Of a stretch of DNA of 64,000 bases, positions 39,601 through 54,600 are shown in pieces. The notes under the pieces were generated by a model that did not search any database, was not told where the DNA came from, and saw only the letters and a list, made by a program, of their open reading frames with translations. The DNA is from Procambarus clarkii (Eukaryota; Arthropoda; Malacostraca; Decapoda; Cambaridae). The stretch lies in assembly GCF_040958095.1 (NCBI RefSeq), contig NC_091160.1, positions 35,036,977 through 35,100,976 of the forward strand, given 5' to 3'. Within the stretch, counting starts at the first letter, position 1, and every line of letters begins with the position of its first letter. The position numbers and the translations under genes are program-made.

Positions 39601-42600
39601 ACACATATGCATTCATGTTTATGTATATACACATTTATACATATACACTTTCACACTGCAGAAGGGAAAAAAAAAGTTATTAAACCCTTCTGAGCCTGGC
39701 CTTAAGCCCAACACCAAGAACCACAACACTAGCAAGTTATTAATAGCAGCATCTGTTTATCATGAACCATTTTCCCCCAGCTGCTTGTTCACACTCGATC
39801 ATTTCTTCCTCTAACACATCATGTTCACCTATCTTCTCCACTTATCTCAAATTCACACATCACCAGTCTACCATTCTCCATTGTGTTTACGTGCTCAAAC
39901 TACCTTGCTTTCTCAATCTTTCAGTTTTATGAGCTTTCTACACTCGACAATTCCTTACTGGATTCAAATGACACCACACCTCAGATTCTCCACTCCTAAT
40001 GCTTAATTCTCATTTTAAACCTTTCAAGCTACCATCTTCGAGCTGTACAGAGTCGACACTACTGCTCATGCAACACATTGGCTTCATCTATTCCTAGTTT
40101 CTTCTTTTCTCTAACCTGCATTGTCTCATTGCACCAGTTGCCTACCTTCCCTTGGTCTCAGTCTCCCTGGCCTCAGGATATATAAAGTAAGTTTGGTGTA
40201 GCTGTGCTCAACATAGTTCATTGTTACATCCTCCCTTTCCTAATAATTAGCATTTAAACCAAGTCTAAAAATGATTACCAAGGGGGGTTACACTTTACAA
40301 TTTTGTGTATTTACCAAGTTTCAGTTCAAATAGCAATTTTAAGGCAACACAGAAAATTGTAAATACTTACTTTACCGAGTATTGTAATAAATGATAAAAT
40401 CATAATATAACCCTATTGAAGATAATTATTACATACAAATAGAGAAGTAGTGGAAAATACTTGCAAGCCATAAAGGTGTAGCAGTGCCTAGATATTTTCA
40501 TAAGAAGGCTGCCATTATTATACAATTTTGAAAAACGTGTATTAAAAGGAATTTTCAACAAGGAACTTACTATAAAGGTACTGCGAACATCCATCGTACC
40601 CCTCCTCATCCTGCTCACACTTCTCAGCAGCAGTCTCATGGTCAGATAAGGTAGTGGCCAAGATACAAGCCCCATGCTCCACTAGGAATCTCACCATGGC
40701 CACATTGTTACAGGATGCAGCACAATGCAGGGGGGTCCTGGAATTTTATAGAAATAGTATGTATTGTCATGTTTCAAATGTCAAAATGTTAATGCTATTT
40801 ACACGTCACACTACTATTTGTTATACACACACGCTACATTATTAAGAGTTATATTTTCAGTACAGATATATTCAAGTGTACACTGGTTATCTTGAGATGA
40901 TTTCGGGGCTTTAGTTTCCTTTAGGCTTTAGTGACTTTAGTTTAGTTTAGTGGCTTTAATGTAGTGTAGTGTGGTGAATTAGTTAAGTGTACACATTGTG
41001 AAACTGAGGGGACTGAACTACCAAGATAGACCAAGGTGACTTAGCAGCAGTTAAGTTGGGTAGTAACATAATGAGTGAATATGCACATAAGAAAATTGCA
41101 GATGAACCAGAGATGTGAGGAAACTATTCTTCATTATAAGCAAATTGAACAACGCAAAATAGTACAAGAAACCTTCATCTAGCCGACATGACAATAAGAG
41201 GGTCATTGCATTAGACGACCAACTCTGTTAGGTATCCTAGTACTGTATATACAAACACTCAGAATCCAGAAAGGCACATCAACAATGTTGTTACAAATTG
41301 TCATAATTTCTGGACATTAACACTGCATATATTTATTGAAAAACGAGAATGTTTATGGGCATATGTGCATTAGTATATATTTTAATACATATACAGTAAA
41401 TCTTTGACTGATTATTTTCAAGTGGAAAAAATTTCATAGCATTTTTTACTCCTAGACATAATTATCAAAGTGCTAAGCCTAAGCACAACTATCTTCAATT
41501 GACCTTCAATATTTTCATTATGGCCTAAATATTTGGCTCCAAATAATTTTGCAAAACACTTAATAAAAATTGTATTAACCACTGCACTGTAATTAAATTT
41601 GACATGTTGCCAGTGCACCCAACAAAAATTATTCAACAATTAATTTTCTCTACTACAGCAGTATTGTTAAAATGCATTCCCAGATATGGTAAACTAAAAA
41701 ATATATTGGATGTGCCATACTTTGGCCATGATGGGGCAGGGAAATTGAGCAATTTATGGGCACAGAGTGAGGAGGCACTCGACAACACTTGCCTCGGCAA
41801 CCCTTAGGGCATCAGTTGCTGTGAATATATTGTAATATTAATTACTTACTTCAATGTCTCTGAATAGGGTTCTCTCGTTTTTTAACCGTATTATTTGACT
41901 AATTTACGACATTTTATAATCAAACATTGTACACAGTCTATCACAATCAGGATAATTATGACACTAGCATCGCAAAACAAAAATTAATAAAATAAGAAAC
42001 TGCAATTAAGTGGTCTTGTGGTCCCTAGCTGCACAGGAGTGCCTGTGAGCTCCTGCTGCATGCACAGCCTTAGCAGCACTCACAATACTGAGGCTCTCAT
42101 AGCCAGAAGGGATGTAGACATTTTTTTTTTTTTAAATGGCACCCATTTACTGGAGTTCTAAGGCAGAGGATATGAGCCTTGTGTACCTGCGTGAGTACAC
42201 AGGTACTATCATTCCCTATACCTAAAAGTGCCTTAAGGTGATACGTGCATCATCTGTTGAGCACCTTGTACCTAGATGAGCTTCCTGGGAGTTATTTTAC
42301 TCCCCCAAGCCAGGCTTAACTTTTGAGCACTTGCTCCAACAGGCCCTATGTGAACCTGCAGCTTGGAGTGGCCGCAGGCTCACATATCTACTGTAGGCCA
42401 GTTGGTTCAGCACTTCAAGTAAAAATAGGAGTTTTCTGCAAGAAGACTTCCACTTTTGCCTTTATCCTCTGCACTGCCCATTGTGCCTTAAGAGAATCCT
42501 TAACCCCGTCTTTCTAAATTTTTGTCTATTTTTTCCAGCTGCTAAAAATGATTAAAGAAAAATATATGAGCTCTGTCAAATATAAACCTAACTTAAACTA

Positions 42601-45600
42601 TTTTTTTCCAAACAGTTTAAATAAAATTTAAAAAATACATTGGTACTGTACTGGTGGAAAATATCCTTACCATCCATCGGAGTCTTGAGCATTAACATCA
42701 CATCCAAATGTTACCAAAAACGTAACAATGTCAAGGTGACCAGCACATATAGCATTATGAAGTGCTGTGATCCCTTCGTCATTGGCTGCAGAAGGATTAG
42801 TCACTTCCATGGCAGTACGGCGCACAAGTTCAAGTTCTCCTTCGAGAGATGCATCCAGGAGAAGTGCCAGAGGATCAAAGCTTACTCTACGAGGTACTCT
42901 TGACGAGTTCTTTGTCTTGAGGTTACCCTTTTTTATACGTCTGACTACAACGCCGCCACTTGAGTTATTATTATGATTATTATTGTTGTTATTATTATTA
43001 TTAACATTATTATTGTTGATGGAATTGGATACCGTGGTCGTAATTGCTGTATCGTTACCCTTCTCGACTTCACCTTCTGTTGAAAGAAAGTTTGATTAAA
43101 ATTGATGTATACTTTTGAAAGACTGCCATAATAAAATAAGAATCATACATTTATTTCTATAAAGTAAAGCACTTAACTCTGAGAACAATCACTCCCAATC
43201 CTACACAACTACTGTATTCATTTTCCAGCACCCAACACAGGTTCATATCATAGGTTAAGGAGTGACTTGTATAAGAGTTATGTCATGGAAATATATCAAT
43301 AATATAATGCAAGTAGAATGTATGGATAAAAAAATAAAGTTTAGATATGCTCAATGTAAAGATATTTAGATTATGGTCTTACTATGCAATTTTATCATTA
43401 ATTAATCTTGTGAAGAATTAACAAATTTGGTGCATCAATAATGTTTTCTTTTGTCACCTCATGCCACTACTACTAATAAAAAGAATCTACAGTATACTGG
43501 CACATTACAATACTTTGGTATACTGTATCTCAATACACACAGTCACATTTGAAACTTGGCACCAAAAGGCCTTAACCTTAAACAGTATCCACTTCATCTT
43601 CCATAAAATAGCAAACAATAAATGATAATGATAAGTCTTACCTGTTCGACCTTCTTCACTTAGCGTAGAAGTTGTGTCTGCACCATCTGGTTGTCGAGAC
43701 TCGTCACTAGGTATGTGAGCAATAATAGTGGTAGAATCTTCTTGGCTATTTCTGTCTTCTTTTATATTATCAATTCTCAATTTTTCAAATTCACTAATCG
43801 GTACTATGGGTGTCACGGTCAGATTATCAGCTGAATCTGTTCCATTTTCTTTATTTGAACTAACTTGGGACTCTGAATTTTCATTTTCTATTTCATCTAC
43901 ACACCGACCAAGAAGATCTGATGGTGGAGTTTCGTCTTCAGGGAACATAAAATCTGGTGGCATTTCAATTCTTCGATTAATTGAAACATGAATTTTCTCT
44001 CCAGTCTCGGAATCTGCCTTTATGCCAATACTATTGCTGCTGGTGCTATTATTAAGAGTATTATTCACCATTTTGGGTCGAGAGCTATCTTCACTGCCAT
44101 CACCCTGTTGGCTTTCTGGACCAGTGTTTTGCTGAGTATATGTTGACATTATCACATTCTGACTTGCATACCTGAAAAATAGCAATGCATCAATATAGAT
44201 GAATGTGAACACAAATTTTTATATAGACAACTAATTTAAAGTGTACAAGATGCTGAGAACTGCACTTACAAATCATTATTTTAACACCAACTGGTGGTAA
44301 TTTTTTTTCTTTTTAGTTGTATAACACCAAGATAGATTATGAATAAAGCCATGTATCTTCACCTATATCCTTGTGGCGGTCGTCCCTGACCATTTGCCCT
44401 GCCTGTAGACTGAGAAGCATTAAGTGACTCATTACTAGCAGCGAGTGGGTCTCCTTTCTGGCGTGGGGGAGGAAGAGGTTTAGAGGGTACGGCTGGTTTG
44501 GGAGGCAAGGCAGGTTTGCTGCGGCTGGTCTCAATACCCGAGGTGCCATCTTCACCTCCATCAGTACCAGCATTACTTCCTATCGCTCGTAGATTCTCCA
44601 CATCCTATAAAGTCAAGTATATTTGTAGAGAATCACGAAATGACAATTATGACACCTTAAATATTTTTATGTGATAGGATAAAAATGCAATTTTATATTA
44701 ATTATACCCAAGTTCAAAATAAATTTATAACTACTCAAACTCATTTAGTTTAATTCTGTTACGATTCTGTAAGAGTTTCAGAGAACTAATGCTGTACAGT
44801 ATTTATTGAAACAATATCACTAAATCCCAATTTTAATCAAGGATCCTCTTTGAGACCCAAAGTCAAATTGGACTGCATTGTATTTACTAAAAATACAAGA
44901 ATTTTATTATACTGTAACTATTAAATAATGTATATAAAGTCAAATGTTAAGATTTATGAACACAACAACACAGTTTCAATAAACCTTTTTGAGTAGAATC
45001 ATATAATTTCTCCTTCAGGTAAGCAAACACTTGGGCCTATAAACCAGATTGATGTACAATCCAGCAGAATGACACTGGGAACTCTGGAAAGTTTTCAATC
45101 TTCTTTTCAGGATCTGGAGAAAATGGATCTGGATCTCCTAACATCTGGAGAAGATGTTAGGAAGGCTCCGGAGAAAAAATTAATCCAACCCAGAATGACC
45201 ACTGGGGATACATTAATAAAGAATTTTGAACCCTAGTTTGATATTATCACAAGTGACCATCAAAGGAGAGTTCACTAACTACTGGGTTATTTACCTGGCC
45301 AATGGCATTAACCCCTCACCATATGGCAGCACAATGCATGCCCCAGGGTTCCCCAGTCACTTCACACACTCCCGAATGTAAACACCAACTCTGTACAGAT
45401 GGAAGACTGAGAAATGCCAAGAACACCCAAATGATACTGTTCAGATATTTGTTTTTCATATTGGTTTGAGCCCTATTTTCGATTTGTTACAGCCTATTGC
45501 TTGGTAAACGTCTTCAATACACAAACAAGAGAGACTTCAAAAAAGCAAAAAAGTTCCCTATGATGCAGAGTGGTGTTTGAAAGGTCCTGACAATATACAA

Positions 45601-48600
45601 TCAGGAGTGAGGTCAATGCAGACATGAGGTCCACCTGTGAAATGTTGAACATGAGCATATATATCCATGCAGGGATTGGGTGCCCATATAAACCAGTTGT
45701 AGATGTATGCAAAATCTATGTTCACAAAGCCTCAGCCAGGTTCAACCCAAAGGGAGGAGCGACAAGTGCTAACTCTTCTCAACACAAAGCCCTAAGAAGT
45801 CCCTGAACTCCAGATGAACTGAAATGCAAATATTTAACTACAAATTGAGAGAAACTAGTTTAGAATCAGGAGTTAGAACTTAAGCCAAAGAAACGCATCA
45901 AGTTACAGCCCCGTTCCTGTGCCAGGTAAGTCCACTACAGGCTCACCATAGCCTGTGCTACCTGGAACTTTTTGTTCCCAGTAGCTGAATCTAAAACAAC
46001 AAACAACAAACCAAAGACAGCTGCAAGAGATATGAATCTTGACCCATGACTAATCAAGGGCTCATGCTCGTTTTTATGGAATCATTTTAGCCTGGGGAGT
46101 GTGATGGAAATGCATCTGAAAAAATTGAGTCATACAAACCTGCCCCTTGCACAACATATTGAGAGAAGTACAAAACAGTTACCAGAGATCAACAAAAGTC
46201 TTGAAGGTTAGAGGGGGACAAAATTTAAGCAAATCCCATAAAGACATTTCAGGTTTAGAAATCTTTGGCCAAAGTTCAGTGATCTTCCTGACAATATTGA
46301 GACTAGGGGTTAGCATGAAAGGGTCAAAGTTGACCACTTGCATTGACAAAAGGAGGGATCTTACGCAGAGAGAAGAACTAAGGACCCCCTTGCACAGATT
46401 CAGATTACCACAGCACTCTCCAAAGGGAAAAAGGAAGTGCTTCTCACAGCCCTTAGTCTACACCACTTAGTGTCCTACATGCTGCCGAGAGAAATATTTC
46501 CGAGCTGTGGTGAAATAGTTTTAGTATTTCACATATACAAGAAGGTACATTGGGTTTGTGGGATTACATAACATTGATGTTCTTTCTTCTTGCAAAGCCA
46601 CTAACATGCATAGCGTTTCGGGAAAGTTATATATAGTACGGGACTACAGCATATTTATATTTACCCCGGTATATACTATATAAATGGGGGAAGAGTATGG
46701 GGGAGAACTTAGTTTCTCATGCATGCTTCATGCATGAAAAACATTCTCAGAACTTCATGCATGCAGAACATAATTTTTATTTAGTTTTATTTATACTGTA
46801 TATGGATAAGGGAACCTAGCTGTGGCTAGCATTCACATGACTATGACAGTATAACAAATGAGTTACCAATTTCTCAGGAAAAATTAATACAATTTTCAAG
46901 GAGTACTTCAACAATGTTATCTAGAGAAATACTATATAAACACAGCTTACAGGGCCAAAATTCTTGTATTACTCTTGGTGCCTTTTTTTGTAATTACTTT
47001 TGACCGTTTTACTAGTACACACGGTGGCTTACGTGATGACTCGAGTGGCTGAAACGCTTTAAGGAAAAGACCAATGCATAGAAAACATTAATATTACGAT
47101 GCTTAAATGCTTATTAACACTTTCGCTGCCCGATGCCACATTGTGGTATAAAACCAAAACAGAGTATACCCGATGAGGCAAATAAGCGTCAATTTAAAAA
47201 TGTGAAGAAATTTTATTTATTGTCCGAATACTATAGGACTTATTTTAAAATGTGCTCCAACTTCTGCCCATTCTGTGTATATGTAACGTGGCATCCTGAC
47301 CCCGCTGTGTGGGTGCCCACCCATGCTGGAGGCTCAATGCACTTGTGACAGCCGCGGCCTCCACTCACATTGAAAAGTTTCCCCATTCTGGTTATGTTAC
47401 CTCAGGTGTTTGTTGTTACCAGCTTTATAAACATTGCAAATTGACTTCCAGAGGGATACTGACCAAGAACAGAGCCAATCCATGATGAAAGAATTGAAAG
47501 AAACACATATGAGGGAAAAGTTAGAGTTTTCGTTAAAAGTATAGAAAAGTGAGACTTATATGTTCTTATATGCAAATATCCCTTTACAGCATTATATTGC
47601 GAACCATTTGATACCATATTGAACAACGTAGCACGAAAATTGAGGTCAGAAAACTGAAAAAGTGTATAAACACTTTTGCGTGGAGGCGAGTTAGTGCATA
47701 ACGCTTGGCCTACCTTGAGGTAGGCGGTCAAGGTAGGCGGCGGGTCACCCTCCGGGGGCAGCGAAAGTGTTAATACATAAAATTGTTACTGGATTAGTTG
47801 ATTCTGTAAATAATCCGATGTATTAGGTAAGAGGACACATTGAGTTAAGAGACATTCACAATGGCAGTGTACCACAAACCTGCGAATGATGCGAAGGAAG
47901 GAGAAGTGTCCTGCTCTGCGCATGTGTAGTCACACCCGGACTCAGTTTCTAAAACAAATGCACAAAGTCAAAATAGAAGCACCAGTAACACTATATGGTT
48001 CCACTCCAAAACTTAAAAAAAATTCTCTCTAAGGTGATAGACTAAATGTTATTACCATAGTTATGTGCACACCAAAGTACATTCAATGCCCAGTTCACAC
48101 ACTCAACACTACTCAGAAACAGTTTAGTAACTAATGTTAATCAATACAAAAGATGGTAAACCAACAATAATAAAATCTTCTATACTGTTATAGTAATTGT
48201 GTGACTTACAAGGTGAGCAAAGATGAGTATGTGCATTAATTTATCATAATCTTCACTAATGATCGAATTGCCCATTAATCCATAAACTTCAAGATACACA
48301 ATAATATATTTTACTCAAAGGAGTGTATGACCCGAAGTGTAAATGCAACATTAAACTTTTCTAAATGGCAGTCAGCAAAAAACAATTGAATTATAAAGGG
48401 TTTTTTCCAACACTAAAGCAAGAACAATTTTATTTAATATATTAATTAAACAACTTTTTAAAATAAAAAAAAAAAAATCCACCTGGATGTTTTAATTATA
48501 GTTGCATGTGAAAGGTTAAAACCAGCTGTGGGTTTATAAAACACACTAAATTCTACAACATCTATGATTCCATAAGTTTGTTGCATTTTAATGGGTTAGT

Positions 48601-51600
48601 GTGTGATGTAATTACCTAAGTGTAATTACCTACACTTAGGTAATTACACTTAGGTAATTACATCACACACTAACCCATTAAAATGCAACAAACTTATGGA
48701 ATCATAGATGTTATACAGTATTTGTAACTCGTATGGACCTTCTTACTAGTACCAATTATTTGAATAATTTACATTCAAATACACCCTGGTTAGCAGTCTA
48801 GTTTCCCCTCAAAGACCTCGATTACTGTTCTAATATTTCCTTAGACTTGCTGACAGAAGACTGAAGACGCCTGGAGCTCTGATATTCACTAACCGAGCTT
48901 GCAAGTCCCATTCTTGGAAGCCGGTAGCTGAGCGGACAGAACACTGGATGCGTGATCCTGTGGTCCCGGGCGCCGGCGAGAAACAATGGGCAGAGTTTCT
49001 TTCACCCTGCCCCTGTTACATAGCAGTAAATAGGTACTGCTAGGTAACCTATTTACCTATATATTGACAGCTGGATAGAGTTAGTCAGCTGTCACGGGCG
49101 GCTTCCTGGGGGGGGAGGTCTGGTCGAGGACCGGGCCGCAGGGACACTAAGCCCCGAAATCAGCTCAAGATGAGCTCATTATGAGTGGTTTATTCTTCAC
49201 TTTCTGCCATAAACCTTTCTCCCAATAAGTTATTATTTTACTGGATTATGTAAATTAGGTAATTTTCATGAATTATTTTGACGTTATTTTTTTAAATAAT
49301 CGCTCATTTCAATGTGTGAGAAACACTAATAAAGCAGACCAATGTAATGTAACTTGGCACAATGCAAAATCTGAACCACTTCATAAGAGCTTTTATATTA
49401 CTGTTCCATGGAGTGACTTGAATCTGTTAATCCACACACTTATTTTTTTTCTGAACGATAAACAAAACTATATAGACTCTCCACAGATAGTGTTACAGTA
49501 CTGTACTGTATTTTTATTTCAGACTAAATGTTTTAATGAAATCTTGAGCATCATAATATATATACAGTACTGTATATATAACCTGGTCATATATGCTAAT
49601 GAAATCTAGCAATGCATCTACTAATAAATTAAAAACAAAATAGCATTGAATGTAATGAAATCTCTCTCTTACTGTGAGGTCCATTTATTTACCTTACTTT
49701 ATGTCTGGGTTTGACCATTTTCCTCCTACCACTTGGGCTGGACGGTAGAGTGATGGTCTCGCTTCATGCAGGTCGGTGTTCAATCCCCGACCGTCCAAGT
49801 GGCTGGGCACCATTCCTTTTCCTCAGTCCCATCCCAAATCTTTATCCTGACCCCTTCCAAGTGCTATATAACCGTAATGGCTTGGCGCTTTCTCCCGATT
49901 AGTTCCCTTCCCCCTTGACCACTTTCCTGGCGATCTTTTCTTGGTCAGGGTAATCATCAATCCTCTGCACTTTGTGCGTCTTTAGAAGGGGCTGGGTTTT
50001 GGCCTCTGGTCCTTGGCATGCTTCTATATGGCTTGCTAGGGCTTGGAGTGGATTGAACTGTATGGGTCTTGTCATAGATGCTGACTAAACCAATTTAAAA
50101 CAGTTTCTTCTATCATTTTACCCCTGCTGTCACCTTGTTTACTTTCAGCTAACTGATGAATGCTTTGTAGAAAAAAAGTTTCATACAGTCTCCTATTTAA
50201 ACTCCAGTATACAAGTCTAAACTTCCATTGCTGAAAGTAACTAATCATACAACTTCCTTCAGCCCATAAGCTTGGCTATACACTGTGACCTTGCACTTGC
50301 ATGCGTACAGCTACAAATGCAATTATGAGCTGCATTATAGAACCTGAAAGTCAACAGTGAATCAAACAACTGGTCAGCATGAGCAAGAGACCGGTTAGTG
50401 AGGAGACTCACCTGTGTGAAGGACACAGAGAGGGAGGTTGGGGGTAGAAGGGTGCGTGAGTCCTGGGAACAAGAAGGGGTACGGTGTTAGTTACCGCTAC
50501 ACTACTAATTGGTTAAAAACCATTACGGCTGTCAAAACTCTTAACCATAACACCATTCAAGCTACCATGCATTGACTGTCAGTATCAAACAAAGCAAATC
50601 TCGGCATTTAACATTAGTATCTAATACCGTTGAACCAGTATGTAATCTGCAGCTGATACAGCATGTACATAATGAATGTTCTGTTATGTATTTTGTGAAT
50701 GCATTTACAATAATGTATAAAATTAATGTACTGTATAAAATTTTTGCATCTGCAATATTATATTAAATAATTAGTTTAGGGCTAATAAAAACTTATTTGT
50801 TTTTTCTGATTATATTTACATTTGTGTCTACAATCCTCTGAGTTTAATTTGTTTGGCAACCCCATCAGCAGTAGCATGCTGGAATTGCACCCTTAACTGA
50901 TATTCCCTCCTTTGTTCAGACAGCTCCCACACTGGTGTGGAGCACTGTCCAGTTTCAGGTGTAGAAAGGTTAGGGAAGGTCACCAATATAGTGGAGGGAG
51001 ATGTTGGTACAAGGCGGGAGGGGAATTAATGTGTGCGAGGACAGGGGAGGGGAGGGAAGGGAACTATCAGGAGAGAGCGCCAAGCCATTAGGACTATATA
51101 GCACTTGGAACGGGTTAGGATAAGGATTTGGGATGGGACGGGGAAAAGGAATGGCGCCCAACCACTTGGACGGGCAAGGATTGAACGCCGACCTGCATGA
51201 AGCGAGACCATCACTCTACCGTCCAGCCCAAGTGGTTATCAATGAATTATAGGAGGGGGGCATATAGGAGTTAGTTGCTGGGAGACTGGTAAGACTTGGT
51301 TTGGAAGTAACATTTATTCTGGTGAAATTTGTACAACTAAAATTCTGCTGACTTTGACAACAAATAAATGTTAAATATTATTCCTTCAGAGGAAGGATAC
51401 AAAACCATCCAAAAAGTAGCTCGGTGTAGTATATGATGGAATCTAATGAATCAAAACTAATAGTTAATCCAAGGTTCTACTGGTTAATAATATATGCTAC
51501 TTGGCTCAGTGTATGTTAAGGGTCACAAAGCTCCTCTGAAGTGCTGCCTGGTCTGCAACTTTGCTATAACCTGTGCCATGAGATAATCCATATAACACCT

Positions 51601-54600
51601 TTTTCTAAACAAGCTTGAAAGCCCCCTTTTTAGTTCAATATCTCACACCTCATTTTAAGTCACAACGTCCGCACAAGTGAGAAGACTGTAAGCACCCTGT
51701 ACGTCGGACACACGCAACAGTTAGTCTAAGAAAGCATAAGATTTTGCAATTCACTGATGTTCTTGTTTTGAATGTTAATTTGGTACTCAGTCATTTTACT
51801 TCTAAAGTACAAGATAATGTGAACAAATACAAGGTTATGTATCAAGAAAATCTAAAAAAATGCTCAAAGTCTGAAGTAATTAGAAATATTAAGAAATACA
51901 TTGGGTGCACTATAAACTAACTACAACACAGTATTACTCAACTTTTCCAAATTTTCAATACTGTATATAGCTATTGTTTCATGTTTAACAAGTCATTATA
52001 TGTTTTCTACCTGATCAAAATGCACTTTTGTCTAAAGAGAGGAAATAACAGAAGACAAAAAAACCTACACAAAGAGAGCAACACAATGATACAGTAAATA
52101 GGAATTGGATTACTGTACCTGGTTTTGTCCCATGGCTGTACCACCCAAAGGCTGCGTCCGCTGGTTAAATTGTTGCGCTCCTGGCCCATACACTCTGTCA
52201 AAGTAAATTACATTGTTCTAAGTTTAGAAGAAAAGCAAATACAAAATTTAATTATCACATCAATGATGAATCCCTAATATATTCAGTGGTAGGCCTATCA
52301 AGGCAACGACTATCACTAAGTATTCTCTATACATTTATAATTAAAATAAGATTTACAAATTACCACCATTTAATGCAGATTATTAGTGTATATCATAAAA
52401 TTGTATGCTTCATTGAAATTAGATCCTTAATGGAAAAAAATATTAGATATTAAATGATAAAGACATTTCACCTGGGAGTCATAGCAGGGTTAGGAGTTGG
52501 CTTGAGGGGACCAGATGACTGCTGACTCATTTGAGAAACTTGTGACAGCTGTGACTGGCTGAGTGCCAGAGCATGGGCATGTCCTCGGGATGGAGGATGT
52601 GTGGGAATACTGTGGACAGTCCTGGTTACTACTGCACCGTTGACAGGTGCAGTGTTAGGCATTGCAACGGTTGCTCCACTGGATGTAGTGACTGTGGCTG
52701 GACCACTGGTAGCCGACGTGGAGCTAGGTGGGCCACTTGCTGCAACCGTGTTAGGAGGACCGCTGCTTGTGTCCGATGTGCCGCTTGCAACCGCAGCATT
52801 TTGTCCAGAAGACACATGAGGTTCGGGAAGGGCACTAGGTGCGACAGTACTCGTTGGAGTTGATGGAGCAGAGTCGGAATCTCCTCCCTGCCCATTCTTT
52901 GACTTGAAGGTAACAGAAAATTTTGTGTTGTAGGGCAGAGTCTGGTATTTAGGGTCATTTTTATTGGGACCAAACTCTCCTAAGTCCTCTCCTCGAGGAA
53001 TCTGTGCATGAAAAATTTATAGGTGATTATTGTGGATCACTTGCCATTATTTAACTGAAGCACAAATGATGTGGTGTGTTACCTATTCTTAATCTTTTCA
53101 GCATCATTCAAATTGAGCCAATATTGAATTTATCGCCCGGTCGTATTACATGTTGTCTTTTCATTACTCGTTTGCATCTTGTGTATGCCAACATACACCA
53201 CTCATTCTTCTCTCATGAACAAGTAGGTAGTATATTTATTTAATTTATGCTGAAATAAACCTAAAAAATTTTGTCGAGCGCTTCCAATAGTGTACAGCTC
53301 TGGGATGGTGTGACAACTTGTGACAATGGTCAGCTAATTATTATTATTTTTAATTTGGAAAGAAACTGATTATATGCAGCTATGCATTATATTCATAAAT
53401 GCATTTATATTTTATTTAACTTGTTTGTGTAAAACAAAAGAATCATCTACTGCAATGTGTAAAAAACTAAGACTAATGTAGACCAATCTTAATGTAACTT
53501 TGCGTATTGTGTAACCTCCAAAAAACATAAGAACCTCTTTTTAATAAATACATCTAAATAACAGACAAGTTTTCCAATAGTCTTATCCCAGCAGATGTCA
53601 GATTCATATTCAGATTTATATGAACATTCAATGAAATGTGGATAAATTCCAAATTAAATAAATATTGTCATTTCCAACAGATCGTATTTGTTGCACTATT
53701 TTTGCTTTTATTAGTAAAATACTTTTTAGAACCATCTTTCAGAATTTACAATGTATTATAAATATTTACAAGAGTGTTGGTGTGTAAATTATATTTTCCG
53801 AGGGGAACACAGCCCCATACCATGTAATTGTTTCCTCTGTAGCAGCAGTGTTTCCTAATGGGTGTGTATGCATTTTTCTATATTTAACTGATATGCTGCT
53901 TAGAAAAGATGTCTGAGTAAGAGGATAATGGCTACACCAGTTAGCAGGAAGTGCCTGTAACATATACAAAAAGACCATATCAGGTAAACATATAGAAAAG
54001 TACTGTAATCGCAGATGGGAAGTAAGAATGCTGGCAGACAAACATGACGTTCCTGTATTGTACATGGATGGGGTTCTGGGACTACTACTCCCCAAGCCCG
54101 GCCCGGGACCAGGCTTGACATGTGAGAGCTTGATCCAACAGGCTGTTGCTTGGAGCAGCCCACAGGCCCACATATCCACCACAGCTCAGTTGGTCCAAGT
54201 GCAGCACAGTACTGCTGTTAGCTATAAAACTAATGATTATTATTAAGTCAAGTTATAGCTTTGAACATAATTGTAATTAACAAATCCACAAGGGCCGTGA
54301 CGAGGATTGTAATTACAGTGAGAACTCATTGTTTATATGCAGTTTGTTTATTTAAATATTGTATGCATAATGTTGTATTTTATCATTTGCTGCAAGAAAA
54401 ATCTCATAACATTTTGTAATATAAACAGGCAGCCAAACAAATTTTAATATTCAGAAATCTGGATCGGGTCCAAAATGATATACTTTATTTTTGGAAGATA
54501 GATTGCACAGTGCAGAATATGTTGTGTGTTTTCAAGAGTGGAAGTCATTTTAGAAGACAACAATAAAAGATGAGGCACACGAGCAATAGCAAAACCTGCA

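Noticed and set aside
39545-40006. Short Tyr/His/Ser-rich frames
   Set aside because: They come from CATACATATG-type low-complexity DNA and unrecognised sequence without splice or start signals.
54028-54246. Possible small protein in an ASPP intron
   Set aside because: Its core lies in a repeat element also found at 34.7 kb, so it is mobile DNA.
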